This document shows, in pieces, positions 7,193 to 14,550 of a stretch of 18,564 bases of DNA (the first letter of the stretch is position 1; every line of letters begins with the position of its first letter). Source of the stretch: Desulfobacterales bacterium (GTDB lineage Bacteria; Desulfobacterota; Desulfobacteria; Desulfobacterales; Desulfobacteraceae); assembly GCA_022361315.1 (NCBI GenBank), contig JAKSBB010000717.1:1-18564 (forward strand), in the 5' to 3' direction. A model generated the notes under the pieces. That model made no database searches. It was not told the DNA's origin and saw only the letters and a list, made by a program, of their open reading frames with translations. The translations under genes and the position numbers were made by a program.

Positions 7193-7219
7193 GTTTTTAA
7201 TATATCATATATCCAAAAC
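7193..7219. promoter_or_regulatory. 27-bp palindrome, candidate GntR operator O1
   Basis: The site reads GTTTT-TA-ATATAT-C-ATATAT-CC-AAAAC. It pairs at 11 of 13 positions around the centre base 7206. It covers the gntR -10, and its left half contains the 12-mer also found at the catabolic promoter. The position over the -10 suggests autorepression. The palindrome is seen; binding is inferred. Confidence 0.6.
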
Positions 7220-7235
7220 CACTATTATCTGTCAA
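7206..7235 (-). promoter_or_regulatory. Promoter of the GntR regulator gene
   Basis: On the minus strand a perfect TTGACA (7235-7230) is followed after 18 bp by TATATG (7211-7206), or after 17 bp by ATATAT. The -35 lies in the palindrome centred at 7236 and the -10 in the one centred at 7206, so regulator binding at either would block polymerase. Confidence 0.55.
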
Positions 7236-7249
7236 GATGACAGATAATA
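7223..7249. promoter_or_regulatory. 27-bp palindrome, candidate GntR operator O2
   Basis: Perfect 12-bp arms, TATTATCTGTCA and TGACAGATAATA, flank a 3-bp centre. It lies between the divergent gntR and carrier genes and contains TTGACA on the minus strand and ATGACA on the plus strand, that is, the likely -35 boxes of both genes. Its centre is 30 bp from that of the palindrome at 7193-7219. No U-run follows on either strand, so an operator is likelier than a terminator. Confidence 0.65.
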
Positions 7250-7267
7250 ATATTAGCCGCTTATAAT
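7237..7267 (+). promoter_or_regulatory. Possible promoter of the AEC carrier gene
   Basis: ATGACA (7237-7242, right arm of the palindrome) is followed after 19 bp by a consensus TATAAT (7262-7267). The spacer is long but still within range. It would give a leader of about 270 nt before the carrier start. A weaker alternative is TTTGCA (7393-7398), 17 bp, TATATT (7416-7421). Confidence 0.35.
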
Positions 7268-7542
7268 ATTCAGGTCCAGATCTTTTATCGTTATAGAGAG
7301 AGATTCACCGCCTGTGGACACAGGACAATGACAACCAATTACCCTTAAAATTAAAGCAATTAAAGACAACCCTGCACATACCTGCATGTTTTTTTGCACC
7401 ATTTGCTGTTACATTTATATTCCGCCGACAAAAGCAGCTTATACTTGTTTTTTTTAAGATATGGGATAGACTCCGGATTTCTGCCGGGGTGCAACGTCAT
7501 TGACAATTGTTATAAGGTCTCGGCCAGAAAGAAGGGGGATCA
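7268..7542 (+). other. Untranslated region ahead of the carrier gene
   Basis: About 275 bases hold no convincing gene. The short frames in it have no ribosome site and run into the carrier gene out of frame. It is AT-rich with T-runs near 7387 and 7449 and a small CCGG...CCGG pairing near 7473. I see no riboswitch class I can name. If the TATAAT at 7262 is used, this is the leader RNA. Confidence 0.4.
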
Positions 7543-8493
7543 ATGCTTATCCATACCAGCGTATCGGTATTCAATACCATCGTTCAACTATTTGTCATAT
7601 CCATTGCTGCGGGGCTTCTGGTTCGCAAAAAAATGATCCTGGCCAACCAGATTCAGGCCTTATCAACCATTACTGTCAATATCTTTCTTCCCTGCCTGAT
7701 AGTAACAAAAATAATTGCGGGCTTTCATCCGGAGCAACTTGAAAACTGGTGGATTCTGCCCCTGTCTGGATTCCTGATATCCGTCACCGGCCTCTTGATT
7801 AGCAACCTCTTTTTCCGGCTCCGGCCTGAAAAGAGGCCAGCCATGGTTGTTGCGAGCCTGCCCAACGCCATATATGTTGTCCTGCCCATAGGCCAGGTGC
7901 TATTCGCAGACGATTTTGATTCATTTGCATTATATTGTTTTCTTTTTGTTCTGGGCCTAAACCCGGTGATGTGGAGTATCGGCAAGGTGATGCTTGCGGG
8001 CAAAACTCAACAAAGGATTCATTGGAAAGATTTTTTTACCCCTCCCCTTCTGGCGATTTTTATCTCTGTGTTCATGGCATTCACAGGCGCATCAAAATTT
8101 ATACCTGCCGCAATAACCGCACCGCTGGACCTCCTTGGCCAGGCAACTGTTCCGGTATCCATTTTTGTTCTTGGTGCTGTTTTGGGTTCACTATCCATTG
8201 AAAACCTGCCCCCTCTAAAAGATATCCTGATTGTCGGAGCAGTGAAATACCTTGTGGTACCATTCATTGTTTTCACCGTTCTGTACCATGGCCAGCTATA
8301 TTCGACGATGCCGCTTCTATGCGCGCTTCTGATAATCGAGGCCGCCGCACCACCCGCTGCCAATTTGGTTATAATCACAGAGAATTACTGCGGTGATACC
8401 CAGGCGGTGAGCAGTATGATGCTGGTACAATATCCAATCTGTTTATTTTTTATGCCGCTATGGATAGCAGCATGGCAATACCAGGTATTTTGA
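7543..8493 (+). CDS. AEC family (auxin efflux carrier-like) membrane transporter
   Basis: This 316-residue inner-membrane protein has about ten hydrophobic segments in two sets of five (roughly 8-27, 37-57, 70-90, 102-122, 128-148, 165-182, 198-217, 226-247, 254-273, 288-311), the layout of AEC carriers. Family marks are the broken helices with polar/Pro residues: SLPNAIYVVLPIG (105-117), GLNPVMW (138-144) and EAAAPPAANLVI (266-277). Bacterial relatives move malate, malonate and other small carboxylates or amino acids. It starts at ATG 7543 with AAGGGGG 4 nt upstream; the few hydrophilic residues before the first helix fit. Divergent from gntR across shared palindromes, it probably imports the substrate of, or exports a product from, the minus-strand catabolic operon. 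The substrate cannot be read from the sequence. Confidence 0.88.
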   Translation: MLIHTSVSVFNTIVQLFVISIAAGLLVRKKMILANQIQALSTITVNIFLPCLIVTKIIAGFHPEQLENWWILPLSGFLISVTGLLISNLFFRLRPEKRPAMVVASLPNAIYVVLPIGQVLFADDFDSFALYCFLFVLGLNPVMWSIGKVMLAGKTQQRIHWKDFFTPPLLAIFISVFMAFTGASKFIPAAITAPLDLLGQATVPVSIFVLGAVLGSLSIENLPPLKDILIVGAVKYLVVPFIVFTVLYHGQLYSTMPLLCALLIIEAAAPPAANLVIITENYCGDTQAVSSMMLVQYPICLFFMPLWIAAWQYQVF

Positions 8494-8563
8494 GAATCAC
8501 CACAACTTGTCTGTTAATCCTCTGCGTGGATTTGCTGTTTGATGAGAAAGCAAATACCTGGTA
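8479..8563. repeat. 12-bp inverted repeat bracketing the end of the carrier gene
   Basis: TACCAGGTATTT (8479-8490, the last codons of the carrier) and AAATACCTGGTA (8552-8563) are perfect inverse copies 61 bp apart in a 121-bp gap. They could pair in RNA after the carrier stop, though there is no U-run. The role is unknown. Confidence 0.35.
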
Positions 8564-8614
8564 CAACGGTTCTATATCCAGATACCACAACCCGGATCTT
8601 CGAAGGACATAAAA

Positions 8615-9919
8615 ATGAGAGCTTTCTTTAAAATAATTTTGTTCCTGTCTTTTGTATTTATCCTCCTGATACCGCCCCTGTTGGTCTGGAAAGCGGCTGA
8701 TCCGTATCCTTATATCAAAGCGGCCGGTCCCATCAGTCAACAGGACATATTACGGGCAAGGGAGATTATCCGGGATAACCGTCCGGACCGTACAGGCCCC
8801 AGGCAAAACCATACGTTGGAATTAACAGCCCATGATCTGAATCTGCTGGTGCGTTACGCCTTGGGACAGGGCCTTGGCATTGACGGGATCGGTTCCCGTG
8901 TGGATTTAAAAAATAACCAGGTGATATGCCATCTATCCGTTCCCCTTCCGGATACCCCTTTGGGCAAGTATCTCAATATCAGCGTCGGGATCGCCCTGAA
9001 CAAAGGGGTGCCACGAATTTATTGGATCCAGGCAGGCGCCCTGACGATCCCGGGATCCGTTGCGCAATCCGCAGCCGAACTTGCCCACACGTATCTTTTG
9101 AAACTGGATGCCTATGGGGCAGCCTATGGCATGATGGACGGTGTCCGGCAGATTCGGATTCAGCCCGACCTTATCCAGCTTTCTTACAGCTTGAATCCCG
9201 GGGATGTTGAAGGTCTGAAATCAAAAGTCAAACAGCAATTATTTTCACAGATCCAGCAGGAACGGATAAAAAGATATCACAATCTCCTGGCGGATTCAGC
9301 CGTCTGCTACGGCGGCAGGCAAATCCCCCTTGTGAACATACTCCCCCCCTTGTTTGCCGCAGCGGCTGAAAATACCCGGAGCTCCGGTGACCCCGCAGGA
9401 GAAAACAAGGCCTTGCTCCAGGTACTGGCCGCATTTGTGTCCCAGAGGAGTATGTCGGACTTCATGTCGGCGCAGATCCGCAGGGATTTAAACCCCTTGC
9501 CTAATTGTACGCCCATGCTGTTCGGCCGTGAGGACCTGGCCCAGCATCTTCTGGTCTCTGCCGGCCTGACGGTCTCCGCATCCGGCAACCTGGCAAACGT
9601 CATCGGGCTGGCCAAGGAAATCGAGGATGCAGAAGCCGGAGGATCCGGATTCAGTTTTGCCGATCTTGCGGCGGACAAAGCCGGAGTGAGATTGGGAGAA
9701 TTGGCGGCAGGCAGCCCGGATCAGGCAGGCAGACTGCAGCAGCGCATCATGCGTCTGCAAAGAGACGGTGAACTGATGCCGGATATCAGTGATCTTCCCG
9801 CACCCATGTCCGCATCGGCATTCAGGCAGCGATACCAAAACATCAATTCACCTGCCTATAAGACGGTGGAAAATTATATCGAGGCCAAACTGGCCGGATG
9901 TTCAGTGCTGCAGGACTGA
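8615..9919 (+). CDS. Membrane-anchored protein of unknown function
   Basis: I do not assign this 434-residue protein to a named family with confidence. Residues 5-25 form one N-terminal hydrophobic anchor, and the rest is soluble and probably outside the cytoplasm. The first half (about 65-200) alternates short beta-like stretches, such as VICHLSVPLPDTPLGKYLNISVGIAL split by turns. The C-terminal part (about 302-365) has a patterned set of polar residues: His311 in DLAQHLLVSAGL, then GLAKEIEDAEAGG and GFSFADLAADKAGVRLGE. This H...KE..D...D.A.D.AG pattern recalls the YfiM/DUF2279 lipoproteins; that likeness is from memory and weak. The protein ends without a membrane segment. ATG 8615 has GAAGGA 7 nt upstream. 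The gene stands alone between the carrier and the membrane operon. Confidence 0.75.
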   Translation: MRAFFKIILFLSFVFILLIPPLLVWKAADPYPYIKAAGPISQQDILRAREIIRDNRPDRTGPRQNHTLELTAHDLNLLVRYALGQGLGIDGIGSRVDLKNNQVICHLSVPLPDTPLGKYLNISVGIALNKGVPRIYWIQAGALTIPGSVAQSAAELAHTYLLKLDAYGAAYGMMDGVRQIRIQPDLIQLSYSLNPGDVEGLKSKVKQQLFSQIQQERIKRYHNLLADSAVCYGGRQIPLVNILPPLFAAAAENTRSSGDPAGENKALLQVLAAFVSQRSMSDFMSAQIRRDLNPLPNCTPMLFGREDLAQHLLVSAGLTVSASGNLANVIGLAKEIEDAEAGGSGFSFADLAADKAGVRLGELAAGSPDQAGRLQQRIMRLQRDGELMPDISDLPAPMSASAFRQRYQNINSPAYKTVENYIEAKLAGCSVLQD

Positions 9920-10174
9920 AGGTCCTAATCTTGACAGCAACCAATGCGGTGAGATAGGGTGCTAAAGTGTATTTTTTTGTTTTTTGGCAAATAGTTTTCC
10001 TATTTTCTACCAAAGTTCATTTTTTTTATCCATATGGAAGCACTGTCTGAATTCCATTTTTACGATTTTTCGGAGGCGTCTCCGTGTCAGGGACCAAACG
10101 TATAATCATCCGCTCTGTCTCCGGCCTGAGTTGGTTTGTTTTTAGTGACGTAAACTTAAAAAGTGGGGTGTAAG
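9920..10174 (+). other. T-rich spacer with possible promoter of the membrane operon
   Basis: The 255 bases hold no gene. T-runs lie at 9971-9985 and 10020-10027, after a loose CCTAATCT...AGATAGG pairing (near 9925-9958), so Rho-independent termination of the preceding gene is possible but not clean. An AT hairpin AAATAG/CTATTT is at 9989-10005. A GC hairpin CGGAG/CTCCG is at 10071-10084. A consensus TATAAT follows at 10101-10106, 69 nt before the operon's first ATG, but no good -35 stands at the right distance. The GC hairpin overlaps that place and could be an activator site. Confidence 0.4.
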
Positions 10175-11350
10175 ATGTCGGAACAAAAGTATAATCTGAT
10201 TTTTACAGGGAAAATTGTCCAAGGAAAAACACCGGACGAAGTTTACGAGAAAATTGCCGCCCTTTTCAAGGTGGAGATTGACTATGTCCGGCAAAAATTC
10301 GGCCAGGGCCGGACCATCATTAAAACCAATGTGGGACAGGTCATGGGAGAAAAAATGCTGGCCGCTCTGACGGATGCCGGTGCAACCTGCACCCTGGAGG
10401 CCGTCCCGGGAGAGGTGCCTTCTCCCCGGCCCGAAACGGAGCCCCCCGAACCTGCCCCTGCAGCGCCACCAAAGCCTGAGCCTGCAGCGCAACCCGCACC
10501 GGCAGCACCGGAAAATCCCTATGCAGCCCCGAAAGCGGATCTCAGAACGCCTGACTTGGGCAGTGCCACTGGCTTTACCGATCCGGTGAAAGTACCGGCA
10601 TCCCGGGGGGCAGCCTGGGTGTTCAGAACCTTTGAACTGGTGAAAAAAAGTCCGTTGAACTGGTTCCTTACCATGCTGCTCTATCTCGCTGTGAATCTGA
10701 TCCAGATCATCCCTATTATCGGTCCCATCATCGTATGGCTTCTGGGGCCGGCGTTTATCGGCGGATTGATACAGGGGGTCAAAGAGCTGGATGAAGGAGA
10801 GGGCTTGCGACCCACCAGTCTATTTTACGGATTCAAAAACAATTTAGGACGGCTGATCGGGTTTTCAGTCATTTTTCTGCTGATTACAATCCTTGTCATG
10901 GGCATTGTTTTCGGCATTATGGCTGCGATCTTCGGATTTAATATGGCAATGTTTACGAATCCCCAGGCCATGGCCGGATCATCCGCAGTCATCTTCGCCC
11001 TGTTCCCCTTGCTCGTAATGGCATTGATGATTCCCATATTTATGCTCTACTGGTTCACCCCCGCCCTGATATTGATCAATGACCAGTCCATTTTCCAGGC
11101 CATGAAACTGAGTTTTTCAGGCTGCCTGAAAAACTGGCTGGCCTTCATTGTGAACGGCCTGGTGCTGATGGGGTTAGGCATTGCGGCAGCGGTTGCCATG
11201 GGAGGGGCGGTCTGGCTGCTGAACACCCTTATTGGCGAAGCCGGATCTATGATTGCGGTGGTCCTTGTGGGGATTCTGGCAATGATTTTTATGATGCCTG
11301 CAATGATATGTGTCATGTATGCCTCCTACGACGAAATATTTTACGAATAA
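10175..11350 (+). CDS. BPSS1780-like membrane protein with an extra N-terminal domain
   Basis: This 391-residue protein has three parts. Residues 1-77 form a small alpha/beta domain (YNLIFTGKIVQGKTPDEV, KFGQGRTIIKT, LTDAGATCTLEAV) of a type I have seen at the head of other proteobacterial membrane proteins. Residues 80-118 are a Pro/Ala/Glu linker. Residues 138-391 match the BPSS1780-type integral membrane family: VPASRGAAWVFRTFELVKKSP, then about six hydrophobic segments with IIPIIGPIIVWLLGP and GFKNNLGRLIG between or within them. It begins the seven-gene membrane operon, 12 nt before the RDD gene. A GTG at 10163 would add four residues, but GGGGTG lies just ahead of ATG 10175, so I start there. 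It may be an assembly or scaffold protein; function is not established for the family. Confidence 0.78.
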   Translation: MSEQKYNLIFTGKIVQGKTPDEVYEKIAALFKVEIDYVRQKFGQGRTIIKTNVGQVMGEKMLAALTDAGATCTLEAVPGEVPSPRPETEPPEPAPAAPPKPEPAAQPAPAAPENPYAAPKADLRTPDLGSATGFTDPVKVPASRGAAWVFRTFELVKKSPLNWFLTMLLYLAVNLIQIIPIIGPIIVWLLGPAFIGGLIQGVKELDEGEGLRPTSLFYGFKNNLGRLIGFSVIFLLITILVMGIVFGIMAAIFGFNMAMFTNPQAMAGSSAVIFALFPLLVMALMIPIFMLYWFTPALILINDQSIFQAMKLSFSGCLKNWLAFIVNGLVLMGLGIAAAVAMGGAVWLLNTLIGEAGSMIAVVLVGILAMIFMMPAMICVMYASYDEIFYE

Positions 11351-11362
11351 CCGGGACGGGTC

Positions 11363-12046
11363 ATGCCGGGAATTGATACGGTAAAGCGGTACGAGACACC
11401 CGAGGGGGTGGTGATCCGGCTGAAGGTTGCAGGCCCGGTATCCAGGGCCTGCGCCTGGTTGGTTGACCTGTCCATCAAAGTGGGCTTGTGCCTGGTGATC
11501 GCCATCATATTAGGTATTCTCGGTCATGCAGGGCAGGGGATTATCCTGATCTTTATCTTTTTGATTGAATGGTTCTATCCCGTAATTTTCGAGCTGTACT
11601 GGGGGGCGACCCCTGGTAAAAAAAGCATGAATCTGATGGTGGTCCAGGACAATTGTACCCCGGTCTCCTTTACCGCCTCTGTATTGCGCAACCTGCTGCG
11701 GGCCGCCGACTTTTTCCCCTTCTTCTACGGGGCCGGCCTGGTCACCATGGTATGCAACAAAGATTTCAAACGTCTGGGGGATATTGCCGCCGGTACCCTG
11801 GTGGTGTACGACACCCCGGGACGTACGGTGAATAAAATCGCTGAGGCTCAGCCCAAACAGCCGCCTGCGGACTTGCGGGTCAACGAGCAGCGGACCATTC
11901 TGGATTTCTCGGAGCGCAGCATATATCTGTCAAAAGAACGGCGTATTGAGCTTGCCGAAATCCTCCGCAACGTGACCGGCAAAACCGGTGAGGCAGCGGT
12001 GAATGAACTATACGCCTACGCATCCTGGCTGTTCAAAGGGAAATAG
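11363..12046 (+). CDS. RDD family integral membrane protein
   Basis: This 227-residue protein has an RDD domain in its first two thirds: SRACAWLVDLSIK with the conserved Arg28 and Asp35, two hydrophobic segments (about 38-54 and 57-77), TPGKKSMNLMVV (83-94) and LRAADFFPFFYG with Asp116, then LGDIAAGTLVV. The cytosolic tail (about 155-227) is charged and includes SKERRIELAEILRNVTG. RDD proteins occur as small membrane partners of SpoIIM and MoxR genes; their activity is mostly unknown. The start ATG has GGACGGG just upstream, 12 nt after the preceding stop. It precedes the SpoIIM gene by 27 nt. Confidence 0.85.
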   Translation: MPGIDTVKRYETPEGVVIRLKVAGPVSRACAWLVDLSIKVGLCLVIAIILGILGHAGQGIILIFIFLIEWFYPVIFELYWGATPGKKSMNLMVVQDNCTPVSFTASVLRNLLRAADFFPFFYGAGLVTMVCNKDFKRLGDIAAGTLVVYDTPGRTVNKIAEAQPKQPPADLRVNEQRTILDFSERSIYLSKERRIELAEILRNVTGKTGEAAVNELYAYASWLFKGK

Positions 12047-12073
12047 GGTAAGGAAAAAGGGCAATGAAATAAA

Positions 12074-13060
12074 GTGCGACAGGAAGATTTTGAAAATAAA
12101 TACAAAGCCCTTTGGGACAGGTATGACCGTATTCTGGCCGGTCTTGACAACAAGGATGTTGGTCCGGGCAATGCCCCGGCCCCGGACGGTCTGCCTTCCC
12201 TGTACAGAAAGGTCTGCCACCACTATGCCGTGGCCCTGAGCCGGCAGTACAGCCCGGCTCTGGTCTCATCACTTCACAGCCGCATCGTGTCAGGGCATCA
12301 GAAAATTTATAAAAAACGCAGTCATCACATGGCTGCAGTGGCCCGGTTTTTCATCACCACCTTTCCCGTGACCTTCAGGGCCAATTTCACTTTTTTTATA
12401 CTGGCCCTTGTCCTGTTTGCCCTTCCCTTTATCGGAACGGGCCTTTCAACCTATAAGAATCCGGATGTCATTTATGCCATCATGGACGAGAGCCAGGTTT
12501 CAAACTTTGAATATATGTACGACCCGGCCAACAGACACCTTGGAAGATCCCCGGACCAGGCGGACGACAGAAGTGTGATGATGTTCGGATTTTACATTAA
12601 AAACAACATATCCATTGGTTTCCGCACCTTTGCCACCGGTGCCCTGGCCGGCCTGGGCACCGTCTTCTCCCTGGTGTACAACGGGGTAATCTTAGGCGGG
12701 GTCTCCGGCCATGTCACCCGCCTTGGGTTTAATCAAACCTTCTGGCCGTTTGTGTCCGGCCACGGGGCCTTTGAACTCACCGCCATTATTATCTGCGGTA
12801 TGGCAGGCCTTATCCTTGCCCGGGCCATTGTGGCCCCGGGGAACTTAAAACGGATTCATGCCCTTAAAAAGGCAGCACCCGGGGCGCTGACACTTGTGCT
12901 GGGCGCAGCAGCCATGCTGTTCATCGCCGCCATTATCGAAGCCTTCTGGTCCCCGTCTGCCGTGGCTGTCCAGGCAAAATACACAGCGGCCGCTGTGTTC
13001 TGGGTCATGGTAATCCTCTATCTGGCCCTTGCCGGCAGGAGGCGGCCGGCGTGGATTTAA
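12074..13060 (+). CDS. SpoIIM family (stage II sporulation protein M-like) membrane protein
   Basis: This 328-residue protein has a charged cytosolic N-terminus (1-90) and about six hydrophobic segments. SpoIIM signatures are NNISIGFRTFATGALAGLGT (177-196), VYNGVILGGVSGH (201-213) and the HGAFELTAIIICGMAGLILA helix from His230. In endospore formers SpoIIM helps engulfment, but homologues are widespread in non-spore-formers within MoxR operons, so the name does not imply sporulation. The start is GTG at 12074: an in-frame TGA lies at 12065-12067, and no ATG is available. An AAGGG is about 12 nt upstream, rather far, and a two-codon frame ATG AAA TAA (12064-12072) sits between. The stop overlaps the next gene. 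Confidence 0.87.
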   Translation: MRQEDFENKYKALWDRYDRILAGLDNKDVGPGNAPAPDGLPSLYRKVCHHYAVALSRQYSPALVSSLHSRIVSGHQKIYKKRSHHMAAVARFFITTFPVTFRANFTFFILALVLFALPFIGTGLSTYKNPDVIYAIMDESQVSNFEYMYDPANRHLGRSPDQADDRSVMMFGFYIKNNISIGFRTFATGALAGLGTVFSLVYNGVILGGVSGHVTRLGFNQTFWPFVSGHGAFELTAIIICGMAGLILARAIVAPGNLKRIHALKKAAPGALTLVLGAAAMLFIAAIIEAFWSPSAVAVQAKYTAAAVFWVMVILYLALAGRRRPAWI

Positions 13061-14550
13061 ATACGGTCAATATCGAAATCAGACCCAGGCCCCCCTATGA
13101 AGGGCTTGACCTGGGATTTATCATGGCATCCCGCTGGTTCCTGCGGCTGTGGGGGCTCTGGGCCCTGACCGCCCTGCCCGTCTGTTGTATTATATTGATC
13201 GTATTCCATAAGTCACCGGCGTGGGGCGCCCTGATTATCTGGTGGCTCAAACCTGTGTTTGAAACCCCATTGCTCTACTGGATCAGCCGGAAAGTGTTTA
13301 ATGAGGATCCCCGGATCCGCCCCATGCTGAAAAACATGACCGGCATCCTGAAGCCCCAGCTTATCCGGCGCCTGACCACCCGGCGCCTTTCTCCATCCAG
13401 ATCTTTTTTTATGCCGGTGATGCTCCTTGAAAACATGCGGGGAAGGGATTATGTAACCCGTACGGACATTCTCGGCCGGAACCAGTCTGCAGCCCTGGTG
13501 CTCACCTTTATCTGTCTACTTTTTGAAATGCTCCTGTATTTTTCGGTCATTGGGTTATGCCAGATGCTGATCCCGGAAACCTTTGAGGTTTCAATATTTG
13601 ATTCGTTTTTTGGAGACAGTCTCACCTCGTGGCTGGCTTCTAATATGCTTGGGATTATTTCCATGTCAGTGGTTGCCCCCTACTATATCTGCGCCGGCTT
13701 TGCCCTCTACATTTCCCGGCGAACCGCACTGGAAGCCTGGGATATCGAAATGAACTTCAAACGTCTGATCAAACGAAAGCAACAAAACAAAGGCTCAGGC
13801 GGCGCTGCAATCCTGCTGATCTGCGGTATGATACTGATGTCCGGTGCAGGCCAGCTTGAAGCAGCGGAACGCCACACCTCCCAATCAGAGGCAGCACAGA
13901 CAGCCCGGGGCCAGGCCAAACAGATCATTGCAGAGGTGCTGGCCAACGCGGATTTTGGCCGTGAAGAGACCGTGACCTATTGGGAATTGAAAGATTTTTT
14001 TAGGGACCGTGAAAGAAAGAACTATCAGCTACCGGATTTTTTCCGGGCCCTCGCGGAATTCTTCGCCATGGTGGCAAAACCCTTGATCTGGGCGGCCTGC
14101 GGTACACTCGCGGTCTTCCTGATCTATTACCTGTCAACATATACGGGAACCGGCAACGGACTCCCGGCCATCCGGAAAACAAAGCCGCCCCGGGAATTGT
14201 TCGGCCTGAAAATTACCGCTGAATCCCTGCCCGCAGACATCATGGCCGAGATCGACAAGCTTCTTGAAGCCAAAGATTTCAGGGCGGCCCTGAGCTTATT
14301 ATACAGGGGCACCCTGTACCGGCTTGTGTTTGAAACGCTGATCGACATCCCCGCCAGCGCCACTGAAGGGGAATGTATCCGGCTGGTTGAAAACCACACA
14401 GATGCCGAAACCGCCGTTTTTTTCAAAACCCTGACCGGGGTATGGCTGAAGCTGGCCTACGGCCATATTCAACCGGATCTCAACACCGTTGAATCCCTGT
14501 GCAACACATGGCAAAGGTTATACGGAGGAGCGGCTAAAGCGAATGGATAA
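13051..14550 (+). CDS. DUF4129 protein with N-terminal multi-pass membrane region
   Basis: This 499-residue protein has an N-terminal membrane part (hydrophobic segments near 30-52, 60-75, 146-172, 197-220) joined by KRLIKRKQQNKGSGG to a signal-peptide-like segment (250-272, AILLICGMILMSGAG). A non-membrane stretch of about 70 residues follows, then another helix (343-362) and a C-terminal DUF4129 domain (about 400-495, ALSLLYRGTLYRLVFE, VWLKLAYG). The layout suggests the 273-340 loop is outside the cytoplasm and DUF4129 inside. It may be an ancient joining of two proteins. The start is GTG, overlapping the SpoIIM stop by 10 nt, with AGGAGG 8 nt upstream. It overlaps the next gene by 8 nt, so translation is coupled. 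DUF4129 often accompanies transglutaminase-like or MoxR/DUF58 genes; its role is unknown. Confidence 0.82.
   Translation: MDLNTVNIEIRPRPPYEGLDLGFIMASRWFLRLWGLWALTALPVCCIILIVFHKSPAWGALIIWWLKPVFETPLLYWISRKVFNEDPRIRPMLKNMTGILKPQLIRRLTTRRLSPSRSFFMPVMLLENMRGRDYVTRTDILGRNQSAALVLTFICLLFEMLLYFSVIGLCQMLIPETFEVSIFDSFFGDSLTSWLASNMLGIISMSVVAPYYICAGFALYISRRTALEAWDIEMNFKRLIKRKQQNKGSGGAAILLICGMILMSGAGQLEAAERHTSQSEAAQTARGQAKQIIAEVLANADFGREETVTYWELKDFFRDRERKNYQLPDFFRALAEFFAMVAKPLIWAACGTLAVFLIYYLSTYTGTGNGLPAIRKTKPPRELFGLKITAESLPADIMAEIDKLLEAKDFRAALSLLYRGTLYRLVFETLIDIPASATEGECIRLVENHTDAETAVFFKTLTGVWLKLAYGHIQPDLNTVESLCNTWQRLYGGAAKANG

Noticed and set aside
7223..7249. The perfect palindrome as a transcription terminator
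   Set aside because: Neither strand has a U-run after it and it stands between divergent starts over -35 boxes, so an operator is the better reading.
7394..7742. Two 80-codon frames in the carrier leader
   Set aside because: They lack ribosome sites, overlap the carrier gene in other frames and show no domain or leader-peptide logic such as repeated regulatory codons.
12074..13060. Evidence for an endospore former from the SpoIIM homologue
   Set aside because: SpoIIM homologues are common in non-sporulating bacteria next to RDD and MoxR genes, and no other sporulation gene is present.
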